A model generated the notes under the pieces. The model had not been told where the DNA came from. It saw only the letters and a program-made list of their open reading frames with translations, and searched no databases. Shown piece after piece: positions 45,240 through 57,950 of a DNA stretch of 64,000 nucleotides. The DNA is taken from assembly GCA_964019055.1 (NCBI GenBank), contig OZ025217.1, positions 7,561,966-7,625,965 of the forward strand. The letters are read 5' to 3'. The position numbers were made by a program, and so were the translations under genes. This DNA comes from Anthopleura xanthogrammica. Taxonomy: Eukaryota > Cnidaria > Anthozoa > Actiniaria > Actiniidae. The number at the start of each line of letters is the position of its first letter. Within the stretch, counting starts at the first letter, position 1.

Positions 45240-47610
45240 GCGCAGCTACAAAGATAAGCACTTTACGATTTTGGAATTTGCCAATCTTGATCACGGAAAT
45301 GGATTGCTGGCACGATTCCACCCATACATGGTCACGTTTATCTTGTGAAAATTCGGCAGTCTTCCCCTAGTTTTGGTGCCCGCGCATGCGCAGCTACAAA
45401 GTTAGGCATTTTACGATTTTGGAATTTGCCAATTTTAATCACGGAAATGGATTGCTGGCACGATTCTACCTATACATGGTCACGTTTATCTTGTGAAAAT
45501 TCGGCAGTCTTCCCCTAGTTTTGGTGCCCGCGCATGCGCAGCTACAAAGTTAGGCACTTTACGATTTTGGAATTTGCCAATTTTGATCACGGAAATGGAT
45601 TGCTGGCACGATTCTACCTATACATGGTCACGTTTATCTTGTGAAAATTCGGCAGTCTTCCCCTAGTTTTGGTGCCCGCGCATGCGCAGCTAACAAGTTA
45701 GGCACTTAAGGATTTTGGAATTTCTCAATTTTGATCACGGAAATGGATTACTGGCACGATTCCACCCATACATGGTCACGTTTATCTTGTGAAAATTCGG
45801 CTGTCTTCCCCTAGTTTTGGTGCCCGCGCATGCGCAGCTACAAAGATAGGCACTTTACGATTTTGGAATTTGCCAATTTTGATCACGGAAATGGATTGCT
45901 AGCACGATTCTACCTATACATGGTCACGTTTATCTTGTGAAAATTCGGCAGTCTTCCCCTAGATTTGGTGCCCGCGCATGCGCAGCTACAAAGATAGGCA
46001 TTTTACGATTTTGTAATTTGCCAATTTTGATCACGGAAATGGATTGCTGGCACGATTCTACCTATACATGGTCACGTTTATCTTGTGAAAATTCGGCAGT
46101 CTTCCCCTAGTTTTGGTGCCCGCGCATGCGCAGCTACAAAGATAAGCACTTTACGATTTTGGAATTTCTCAATTTTGATCACGGAAATGGATTTCTGGCA
46201 CGATTCCACCCATACGTGGTCACGTTTATCTTGTGAAAATTCGGCAGTCTTCCCCTAGTTTTGGTGCCCGCGCATGCGCAGCTACAAAGATAGGCATTTT
46301 ACGATTTTGGAATTTGCCAATTTTGATCACGGAAATGGATTGCTGGCACGATTCTACCTATAAATGGTCACATTTATCTTGTGAAAATTCGGCAGTCTTC
46401 CCCTAGTTTTGGTGCCCGCGCATGCGCAGCTACAAAGATAAGCACTTTACGATTTTGGCATTTCTCAATTTTGATCACGGAAATGGATTTCTGGCACGAT
46501 TCCACCCATACGTGGTCACGTTTATCTTGTGAAAATTCGGCAGTCTTCCCCTAGTTTTGGTGCCCGCGCATGCGCAGCTACAAAGATAGGCATTTTACGA
46601 TTTTGGAATTTGCCAATTTTGATCATGGAAATGGATTTCTGTCACGATTCTACGTATATATGGTCACGTTTATCTTGTGAAAATTCGGCAGTCTTCCCCT
46701 AGTTTTGGTGCCCGCGCATGCGCAGCTACAAAGTTAGGCACTTTACGATTTTGGAATTTGCCAATCTTGATCACGGAAATGGATTGCTGGCACGATTCCA
46801 CCCATACATGGTCACGTTTATCTTGTGAAAATTCGGCAGTCTTCCCCTAGTTTTGGTGCCCGCGCATGCGCAGCTACAAAGTTAGGCATTTTACGATTTT
46901 GGAATTTGCCAATTTTAATCACGGAAATGGATTGCTGGCACGATTCTACCTATACATGGTCACGTTTATCTTGTGAAATTTCGGCAGTCTTCCCCTAGTT
47001 TTGGTGCCCGCGCATGCGCAGCTACAAAGTTAGGCACTTTACGATTTTGGAATTTGCCAATTTTGATCACGGAAATGGATTGTTGGCACGATTCTACCTA
47101 TACATGGTCACGTTTATCTTGTGAAAATTCGGCAGTCTTCCCCTAGTTTTGGTGCCCGCGCATGCGCAGCTAACAAGTTAGGCACTTAAGGATTTTGGAA
47201 TTTCTCAATTTTGATCACGGAAATGGATTACTGGCACGATTCCACCCATACATGGTCACGTTTATCTTGTGAAAATTCGGCTGTCTTCCCCTAGTTTTGG
47301 TGCCCGCGCATGCGCAGCTACAAAGATAGGCACTTTACGATTTTGGAATTTGCCAATTTTGATCACGGAAATGGATTGCTAGCACGATTCTACCTATACA
47401 TGGTCACGTTTATCTTGTGAAAATTCGGCAGTCTTCCCCTAGATTTGGTGCCCGCGCATGCGCAGCTACAAAGATAGGCATTTTACGATTTTGTAATTTG
47501 CCAATTTTGATCACGGAAATGGATTGCTGGCACGATTCTACCTATACATGGTCACGTTTATCTTGTGAAAATTCGGCAGTCTTCCCCTAGTTTTGGTGCC
47601 CGCGCATGGC
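45240..47610 (+). repeat. 1480-bp (10-mer) HOR, two copies
   Basis: TTTGCCAATCTTGATC occurs at 45277 and 46757, and GGCTGTCTTCCCC at 45799 and 47279, both 1480 bp apart. AATTTTAATCACGG, AACAAGTTAGGCACTTAAGG, TGCTAGCACG and CTAGATTTGGTGCC also repeat in order. Minor differences, such as GTGAAATTTCGG in the second copy at about 46973, show the copies have begun to diverge. Confidence 0.88.
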
Positions 47611-47649
47611 AGCTACAAAGTTAGGCACTTTACGATTTTGGAATTTGCC

Positions 47650-50600
47650 AATTTTGATCACGGAAATAGATTACTGGCACGATTCCACCCTTACATGGTC
47701 ACGTTTATCTTGTGAAAATTCGGCAGTCTTCCCCTAGTTTTCGTGCCCGCGCATGCGCAGCTACAAAGATAAGCACTTTACGATTTTGGAATTTCTCAAT
47801 TTTGATCACGGAAATGGATTACTGGCACGATTCCACACATACATGGTCACGTTTATCTTGTGAAAATTCGGCAGTCTTCCCCTAGTTTTGGTGCCCGCGC
47901 ATGTACACCTACAAAGATAAGCACTTTACGATTTTTGAATTTCTCAATTTTGATCACGGAAATGGATTACTGGCACGATTCCACCCATACATGGTCACGT
48001 TTATCTTGTGAAAATTCGGCAGTCTTCCCCTAGTTTTGGTGCCCGAGCATGCGCAGCTACAAAGATAGGCATTTTACGATTTAGGAATTTGCCAATTTTG
48101 ATCACGGAAATGGATTGCTGGCACGATTCTACCTATACATGGTCACGTTTATCTTGTGAAAATTCGGCAGTCTTCCCCTAGTTTTCGTGCCCGCGCATGC
48201 GCAGCTACAAAGATAAGCACTTTACGATTTTGGAATTTCTCAATTTTGATCACGGAAATGGATTACTGGCACGATTCCACACATACATGGTCACGTTTAT
48301 CTTGTGAAAATTCGGCAGTCTTCCCCTAGTTTTGGTGCCCGCGCATGCGCAGCTACAAAGATAAGCACTTTACGATTTTGGAATTTGCCAATTTTGATCA
48401 CGGAAATGGATTGCTGGCACGATTCTACCTATACATGGTCACGTTTATCTTGTGAAAATTCGGCAGTCTTCCCCTAGATTTGGTTCCCGCGCATGCGCAG
48501 CTACAAAGATAGGCATTTTACGATTTTGTAATTTGCCAATTTTGATCACGGAAATGGATTCCTGGCACGATTCTACTTATACATGGTCACGTTTATCTTG
48601 TGAAAATTCAGCAGTCTTCCCCTAGTTTTGGTGCCCGCGCATGCGCAGCTACAAAGATAGGCACTTTACGATTTTGGAATTTGCCAATTTTGATCACGGA
48701 AATAGATTACTGGCACGATTCCACCCATACATGGTCACGTTTATCTTGTGAAAATTCGGCAGTCTTCCCTTAGTTTTGGTGCCCGCGCATGCGCAGCTAC
48801 AAAGATAAGCACTTTACGATTTTGGAATTTCTCAATTTTGATCACGGAAATGGATTACTGGCACGATTCCACACATACATGGTCACGTTTATCTTGTGAA
48901 AATTCGGCAGTCTTCCCCTAGTTTTGGTGCCCGCGCATGTGCACCTACAAAGATAAGCACTTTACGATTTTGGAATTTCTCAATTTTGATCACGGAAATG
49001 GATTACTGGCACGATTCCACCCATACATGGTCACGTTTATCTTGTGAAAATTCGGCAGTCTTCCCTTAGTTTTGGTGCCCGAGCATGCGCAGCTACAAAG
49101 ATAGGCATTTTACGATTTAGGAATTTGCCAATTTTGATCCCGGAAATGGATTGCTGGCACGATTCTACCTATACATGGTCACGTTTATCTTGTGAAAATT
49201 CGGCAGTCTTCCCCTAGATTTGGTTCCCGCGCATGCGCAGCTACAAAGATAGGCATTTTACGATTTTGTAATTTGCCAATTTTGATCACGGAAATGGATT
49301 CCTGGCACGATTCTACTTATACATGGTCACGTTTATCTTGTGAAAATTCAGCAGTCTTCCCCTAGTTTTGGTGCCCGCGCATGCGCAGCTACAAAGATAG
49401 GCACTTTACGATTTTGGAATTTGCCAATTTTGATCACGGAAATAGATTACTGGCACGATTCCACCCATACATGGTCACGTTTATCTTGTGAAAATTCGGC
49501 AGTCTTCCCTTAGTTTTGGTGCCCGCGCATGCGCAGCTACAAAGATAAGCACTTTACGATTTTGGAATTTCTCAATTTTCATCACGGAAATGGATTACTG
49601 GCACGATTCCACACATACATGGTCACGTTTATCTTGTGAAAATTCGGCAGTCTTCCCCTAGTTTTGGTGCCCGCGCATGTGCACCTACAAAGATAAGCAC
49701 TTTACGATTTTGGAATTTCTCAATTTTGATCACGGAAATGGATTACTGGCACGATTCCACCCATACATGGTCACGTTTATCTTGTGAAAATTCGGCAGTC
49801 TTCCCCTAGTTTTGGTGCCCGAGCATGCGCAGCTACAAAGATAGGCATTTTACGATTTAGGAATTTGCCAATTTTGATCCCGGAAATGGATTGCTGGCAC
49901 GATTCTACCTATACATGGTCACGTTTATCTTGTGAAAATTCGGCAGTCTTCCCCTAGATTTTGTGCCCGCGCATGCGCAGCTACAAAGATAGGCATTTTA
50001 CGATTTTGTAATTTGCCAATTTTGATCACGGAAATGGATTGCTGGCACGATTCTACCTATACATGGTCACGTTTATCTCGTGAAAATTCGGCAGTCTTCC
50101 CCTAGTTTTGGTGCCCGCGCATGCGCAGCTACAAAGATAGGCACTTTACGATTTTGGAATTTGCCAATTTTGATCACGGAAATAGATTACTGGCACGATT
50201 CCACCCATACATGGTCACGTTTATCTTGTGAAAATTCGGCAGTCTTCCCCTAGTTTTCGTGCCCGCGCATGCGCAGCTACAAAGATAAGCACTTTACGAT
50301 TTTGGAATTTCTCAATTTTGATCACGGAAATGGATTACTGGCACGATTCCACACATACATGGTCACGTTTATCTTGTGAAAATTCGGCAGTCTTCCCCTA
50401 GTTTTGGTGCCCGCGCATGTGCACCTACAAAGATAAGCACTTTACGATTTTGGAATTTCTCAATTTTGAACACGGAAATGGATTACTGGCACGATTCCAC
50501 CCATACATGGTCACGTTTATCTTGTGAAAATTCGGCAGTCTTCCCCTAGTTTTGGTGCCCGAGCATAAGCAGCTACAAAGAAAGGCATTTTACGATTTAG

Positions 50601-50650
50601 GAATTTGCCAATTTTGATCACGGAAATGGATTGCTGGCACGATTCTACCT
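47650..50650 (+). repeat. 740-bp (5-mer) HOR domain
   Basis: CCCCTAGATT occurs at 48471, 49211 and 49951, exactly 740 bp apart, and GCGCATGTGCACC recurs at 48936, 49676 and 50416 with the same step. The unit carries GATTCCTGGC, AAATAGATTACTGG, CCACACATAC, GTGCACC and GATTTAGG with GATCCCGG. The third copy has partly different variants (GATTGCTGG, TTTATCTCGTG). The first unit is preceded by a shorter related block at about 47740-48470. Confidence 0.85.
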
Positions 50651-53600
50651 ATACATGGTCACGTTTATCTTGTGAAAATACGGCAGTCTTCCCCTAGTTT
50701 TCGTGCCCGCGCATGCGCAGCTACAAAAATAAGCACTTTACGATTTTGGAATTTCTCAATTTTGATCACGGAAATGGATTACTGGCACGATTCCACACAT
50801 ACATGGTCACGTTTATCTTGTGAAAATTCGGCAGTCTTCCCCTAGTTTTGGTGCCCGCGCATGTACACCTACAAAGATAAGCACTTTACGATTTTGGAAT
50901 TTCTCAATTTTGAACACGGAAATGGATTACTGGCACGATTCCACCCATACATGGTCACGTTTATCTTGTGAAAATTCGGCAGTCTTCCCCTAGTTTTGGT
51001 GCCCGAGCATGCGCAGCTACAAAGATAGGCACTTTACGATTTTGGAATTTGCCAATTTTGATCACGGAAATGGATTGCTGGCACGATTCTACCTATACAT
51101 GGTCACGTTTATCTTGTGAAAATTCGGCAGTCTTCCCCTAGTTTTGGTGCCCGCGCATACGCAGCTACAAAGTAAGGCACTTTACGATTTTGGAATTTGC
51201 CAATTTTGATCACGGAAATGGATTGCTGGCACGATTCTACCTATACATGGTCACGTTTATCTTGTGAAAATTTGGCAGTCTTCCCCTAGTTTTGGTGCCC
51301 GCGCATGCGCAGCTACAAAGTTAGGCACTTTAGGATTTTGGAATTTCTCAATTTTGATCACGGAAATGGATTACTGGCACGATTCCACCCATACATGGTC
51401 ACGTTTATCTTGTGAAAATTCGGCAGTCTTCCCCAAGTTTTGGTGCCCGCGCATGCGCAGCTACAAAGATAAGCACTTTACGATTTTGGAATTTCCCAAT
51501 TTTGATCACGGAAATGGATTACTGGCACGATTCCACACATACATGGTCACGTTTATCTTGTGAAAATTCGGCAGTCTTCCCCTAGTTTTGGTGCCCGCGC
51601 ATGTACACCTACAAAGATAAGCACTTTACGATTTTGGAATTTCTCAATTTTGAACACGGAAATGGATTACTGGCACGATTCCACCCGTACATGGTCACGT
51701 TTATCTTGTGAAAATTCGGCAGTCTTCCCCTAGTTTTTGTGCCCGAGCATGCGCAGCTACAAAGATAGGCATTTTACGATTGAGGAATTTGCCAATTTTG
51801 ATCACGGAAATGGATTGCTGGCACGATTCTACCTATACATGGTCACGTTTATCTTGTGAAAATTCGGCTGTCTTCCCCTAGTTTTGGTGCCCGCGCATGC
51901 GCAGCTACAAAGTTAGGCACTTTACGATTTTGGAATTTGCCAATTTTGATCACGGAAATGGATTGCTGGCACGATTCTACCTATACATGGTCACGTTTAT
52001 CTTGTGAAAATTTGGCAGTCTTCCCCTAGTTTTGGTGCCCGCGCATGCGCAGCTACAAAGTTAGGCACTTTAGGATTTTGGAATTTCTCAATTTTGATCA
52101 CGGAAATGGATTACTGGCACGATTCCACCCATACATGGTCACGTTTATCTTGTGAAAATTCGGCAGTCTTCCCCTAGTTTTGGTGCCCGCGCATGCGCAG
52201 CTACAAAGATAAGCACTTTACGATTTTGGAATTTGCCAATTTTGATCACGGAAATGGATTGCTGGCACGATTCTACCTATACATGGTCACGTTTATCTTG
52301 TGAAAATTTGGCAGTCTTCCCCTAGTTTTGGTGCCCGCGCATGCGCAGCTACAAAGTTAGGCACTTTAGGATTTTGGAATTTCTCAATTTTGATCACGGA
52401 AATGGATTACTGGCACGATTCCACCCATACATGGTCACGTTTATCTTGTGAAAATTCGGCAGTCTTCCCCTAGTTTTGGTGCCCGCGCATGCGCAGCTAC
52501 AAAGATAAGCACTTTACGATTTTGGAATTTGCCAATTTTGATCACGGAAATGGATTACTGGCACGATTCCACACATACATGGTCACGTTTATCTTGTGAA
52601 AATTCGGCAGTCTTCCCCTAGTTTTGGTGCCCGCGCATGTACACCTACAAAGATAAGCACTTTACGATTTTGGAATTTCTCAATTTTGAACACGGAAATG
52701 GATTACTGGCACGATTCCACCCATACATGGTCACGTTTATCTTGTGAAAATTCGGCAGTCTTCCCCTAGTTTTGTTGCCCGAGCATGCGCAGCTACAAAG
52801 ATAGGCATTTTACGATTTAGGAATTTGCCAATTTTGATCACGGAAATGGATTGCTGGCACGATTCTACCTATACATGGTCACGTTTATCTTGTGAAAATT
52901 CGGCAGTCTTCCCCTAGTTTTCGTGCCCGCGCATGCGCAGCTACAAAGATAAGCACTTTACGATTTTGGAATTTCTCAATTTTGATCACGGAAATGGATT
53001 ACTGGCACGATTCCACACATACATGGTCACGTTTATCTTGTGAAAATTCGGCAGTCTTCCCCTAGTTTTGGTGCCCGCGCATGTACACCTACAAAGATAA
53101 GCACTTTACGATTTTGGAATTTCTCAATTTTGAACACGGAAATGGATTACTGGCACGATTCCACCCATACATGGTCACGTTTATCTTGTGAAAATTCGGC
53201 AGTCTTCCCCTAGTTTTGGTGCCCGCGCATGCGCAGCTACAAAGTTAGGCACTTTAGGATTTTGGAATTTCTCAATTTTGATCACGGAAATGGATTACTG
53301 GCACGATTCCACCCATACATGGTCACGTTTACCTTGTGAAAATTTGGCAGTCTTCCCCTAGTTTTGGTGCCCGCGCATGCGCAGCTACAAAGTTAGGCAC
53401 TTTAGGATTTTGGAATTTCTCAATTTTGATCACGGAAATGGATTACTGGCACGATTCCACCCGTACATGGTCACGTTTATCTTGTGAAAATTCGACAGTC
53501 TTCCCCAAGTTTTGGTGCCCGCGCATGCGCAGCTACAAAGATAAGCACTTTACGATTTTGGAATTTCCCAATTTTGATCACGGAAATGGATTACTGGCAC

Positions 53601-56600
53601 GATTCCACACATACATGGTCACGTTTATCTTGTGAAAATTCGGCAGTCTTCCCCTAGTTTTGGTGCCCGCGCATGTACACCTACAAAGATAAGCACTTTA
53701 CGATTTTGGAATTTCTCAATTTTGAACACGGAAATGGATTACTGGCACGATTCCACCCATACATGGTCACGTTTATCTTGTGAAAATTCGGCAGTCTTCC
53801 CCTAGTTTTGGTGCCCGAGCATGCGCAGCTACAAAGATAGGCATTTTACGATTGAGGAATTTGCCAATTTTGATCACGGAAATGGATTGCTGGCACGATT
53901 CTACCTATACATGGTCACGTTTATCTTGTGAAAATTCGGCAGTCTTCCCCTAGTTTTGGTGCCCGCGCATGCGCAGCTACAAAGTTAGGCACTTTACGAT
54001 TTTGGAATTTGCCAATTTTGATCACGGAAATGGATTGCTGGCACGATTCTACCTATACATGGTCACGTTTATCTTGTGAAAATTTGGCAGTCTTCCCCTA
54101 GTTTTGGTGCCCGCGCATGCGCAGCTACAAAGTTAGGCACTTTAGGATTTTGGAATTTCTCAATTTTGATCACGGAAATGGATTACTGGCACGATTCCAC
54201 CCATACATGGTCACGTTTATCTTGTGAAAATTCGGCAGTCTTCCCCTAGTTTTGGTGCCCGCGCATGCACAGCTACAAAGATAAGCACTTTACGATTTTG
54301 GAATTTGCCAATTTTGATCACGGAAATGGATTACTGGCACGATTCCACACATACATGGTCACGTTTATCTTGTGAAAATTCGGCAGTCTTCCCCTAGTTT
54401 TGGTGCCCGCGCATGTACACCTACAAAGATAAGCACTTTACGATTTTGGAATTTCTCAATTTTGAACACGGAAATGGATTACTGGCACGATTCCACCCAT
54501 ACATGGTCACGTTTATCTTGTGAAAATTCGGCAGTCTTCCCCTAGTTTTGTTGCCCGAGCATGCGCAGCTACAAAGATAGGCATTTTACGATTTAGGAAT
54601 TTGCCAATTTTGATCACGGAAATGGATTGCTGGCACGATTCTACCTATACATGGTCACGTTTATCTTGTGAAAATTCGGCAGTCTTCCCCTAGTTTTGGT
54701 GCCCGCGCATGCGCAGCTACAAAGATAAGCACTTTACGATTTTGGAATTTCTCAATTTTGATCACGGAAATGGATTACTGGCACGATTCCACACATACAT
54801 GGTCACGTTTATCTTGTGAAAATTCGGCAGTCTTCCCCTAGTTTTGGTGCCCGCGCATGTACACCTACAAAGATAAGCACTTTACGATTTTGGAATTTCT
54901 CAATTTTGAACACGGAAATGGATTACTGGCACGATTCCACCCATACATGGTCACGTTTATCTTGTGAAAATTCGGCAGTCTTCCCCTAGTTTTGGTGCCC
55001 GCGCATGCGCAGCTACAAAGTTAGGCACTTTAGGATTTTGGAATTTCTCAATTTTGATCACAGAAATGGATTACTGGCACGATTCCACCCATACATGGTC
55101 ACGTTTATCTTGTGAAAATTCGGCAGTCTTCCCCTAGTTTTGGTGCCCGCGCATGCGCAGCTACAAAGATAAGGACTTTAAGATTTTGGAATTTGCCAAT
55201 TTTGATCACGGAAATGGATTGCTGGCACGATTCTACCTATACATGGTCACGTTTATCTTGTGAAAATTCGGCAGTCTTCCCCTAGATTTGGTGCCCGCGC
55301 ATGCGCAGCTACAAAGATAGGCATTTTACGATTTTGTAATTTGCCAATTTTGATCACGGAAATGGATTCCTGGCACGATTCTACTTATACATGGTCACGT
55401 TTATCTTGTGAAAATTCGGCAGTCTTCCCCTAGTTTTGGTGCCCGCGCATGCGCAGCTACAAAGATAGGCACTTTACGATTTTGGAATTTGCCAATTTTG
55501 ATCACGGAAATAGATTACTGGCACGATTCCACCCATACATGGTCACGTTTATCTTGTGAAAATTCGGCAGTCTTCCCTTAGTTTTGGTGCCCGCGCATGC
55601 GCAGCTACAAAGATAAGCACTTTACGATTTTGGAATTTCTCAATTTTCATCACGGAAATGGATTACTGGCACGATTCCACACATACATGGTCACGTTTAT
55701 CTTGTGAAAATTCGGCAGTCTTCCCCTAGTTTTGGTGCCCGCGCATGCGCAGCTACAAAGATAAGCACTTTACGATTTTGGAATTTCTCAATTTTGATCA
55801 CGGAAATGGATTACTGGCACGATTCCACACATACATGGTCACGTTTATCTTGTGAAAATTCGGCAGTCTTCCCCTAGTTTTGGTGCCCGCGCATGTACAC
55901 CTACAAAGATAAGCACTTTACGATTTTGGAATTTCTCAATTTTGAACACGGAAATGGATTACTGGCACGATTCCACCCATACATGGTCACGTTTATCTTG
56001 TGAAAATTCGGCAGTCTTCCCCTAGTTTTGGTGCCCGCGCATGCGCAGCTACAAAGTTAGGCACTTTAGGATTTTGGAATTTGCCAATTTTGATCACAGA
56101 AATGGATTACTGGCACGATTCCACCCATACATGGTCACGTTTATCTTGTGAAAATTCGGCAGTCTTCCCCTAGTTTTGGTGCCCGCGCATGCGCAGCTAC
56201 AAAGATAAGGACTTTACGATTTTGGAATTTGCCAATTTTGATCACGGAAATGGATTGCTGGCACGATTCTACCTATACATGGTCACGTTTATCTTGTGAA
56301 AATTCGGCAGTCTTCCCCTAGATTTGGTGCCCGCGCATGCGCAGCTACAAAGATAGGCATTTTACGATTTTGTAATTTGCCAATTTTGATCACGGAAATG
56401 GATTCCTGGCACGATTCTACTTATACATGGTCACGTTTATCTTGTGAAAATTCGGCAGTCTTCCCCTAGTTTTGGTGCCCGCGCATGCGCAGCTACAAAG
56501 ATAGGCACTTTACGATTTTGGAATTTGCCAATTTTGATCACGGAAATAGATTACTGGCACGATTCCACCCATACATGGTCACGTTTATCTTGTGAAAATT

Positions 56601-57950
56601 CGGCAGTCTTCCCTTAGTTTTGGTGCCCGCACATGCGCAGCTACAAAGATAAGCACTTTACGATTTTGGAATTTCTCAATTTTCATCACGGAAATGGATT
56701 ACTGGCACGATTCCACACATACATGGTCACGTTTATCTTGTGAAAATTCGGCAGTCTTCCCCTAGTTTTGGTGCCCGCGCATGTGCACCTACAAAGATAA
56801 GCACTTTACGATTTTGGAATTTCTCAATTTTGATCACGGAAATGGATTACTGGCACGATTCCACCCATACATGGTCACGTTTATCTTGTGAAAATTCGGC
56901 AGTCTTCCCCTAGTTTTGGTGCCCGAGCATGCGCAGCTACAAAGATAGGCATTTTACGATTTAGGAATTTGCCAATTTTGATCCCGGAAATGGATTGCTG
57001 GCACGATTCTACCTATACATGGTCACGTTTATCTTGTGAAAATTCGGCAGTCTTCCCCTAGTTTTGGTGCCCGCGCATGCGCAGCTACAAAGATAGGCAC
57101 TTTACGATTTTGGAATTTGCCAATTTTAATATCGGAAATGGATTGCTGGCACGATTCTACCTATACATGGTCACGTTTATCTTGTGAAAATTCGGCAGTC
57201 TTCCCCTAGTTTTGGTGCCCGCGCATGCGCAGCTACAAAGTTAGGCACTTTACGATTTTGGAATTTGCCAATTTTGATCACGGAAATGGATTACTGGCAC
57301 GATTCCACACATACATGGTCACGTTTATCTTGTGAAAATTCGGCAGTCTTCCCCTAGTTTTGGTGCCCGCGCATGTACACCTACAAAGATAAGCACTTTA
57401 CGATTTTGGAATTTCTCAATTTTGAACACGGAAATGGATTACTGGCACGATTCCACACATACATGGTCACGTTTATCTTGTGAAAATTCGGCAGTCTTCC
57501 CCTAGTTTTGTTGCCCGAGCATGCGCAGCTACAAAGATAGGCATTTTACGATTTAGGAATTTGCCAATTTTGATCACGGAAATGGATTGCTGGCACGATT
57601 CTACCTATACATGGTCACGTTTATCTTGTGAAAATTCGGCAGTCTTCCCCTAGTTATCGTGCCCGCGCATGCGCAGCTACAAAGATAAGCACTTTACGAT
57701 TTTGGAATTTCTCAATTTTGATCACGGAAATGGATTACTGGCACGATTCCACACATACATGGTCACGTTTATCTTGTGAAAATTCGGCAGTCTTCCCCTA
57801 GTTTTGGTGCCCGCGCATGTACACCTACAAAGATAAGCACTTTACGATTTTGGAATTTCTCAATTTTGAACACGGAAATGGATTACTGGCACGATTCCAC
57901 CCATACATGGTCACGTTTATCTTGTGAAAATTCGGCAGTCTTCCCCTAGT
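50650..57950 (+). repeat. Composite satellite B domain with repeats of 2072, 1776 and 1036 bp
   Basis: CGATTGAGGAATTTGCC recurs at 51778 and 53850 (2072 bp, 14 monomers), TTTTGTTGCCCGAGC at 52771 and 54547 (1776 bp, 12 monomers), and CCTAGATTTGG at 55281 and 56317 (1036 bp, 7 monomers). The building blocks are the same few monomer types, notably the CCACACATAC then GTACACC pair, permuted rather than repeated as one fixed unit. Confidence 0.75.
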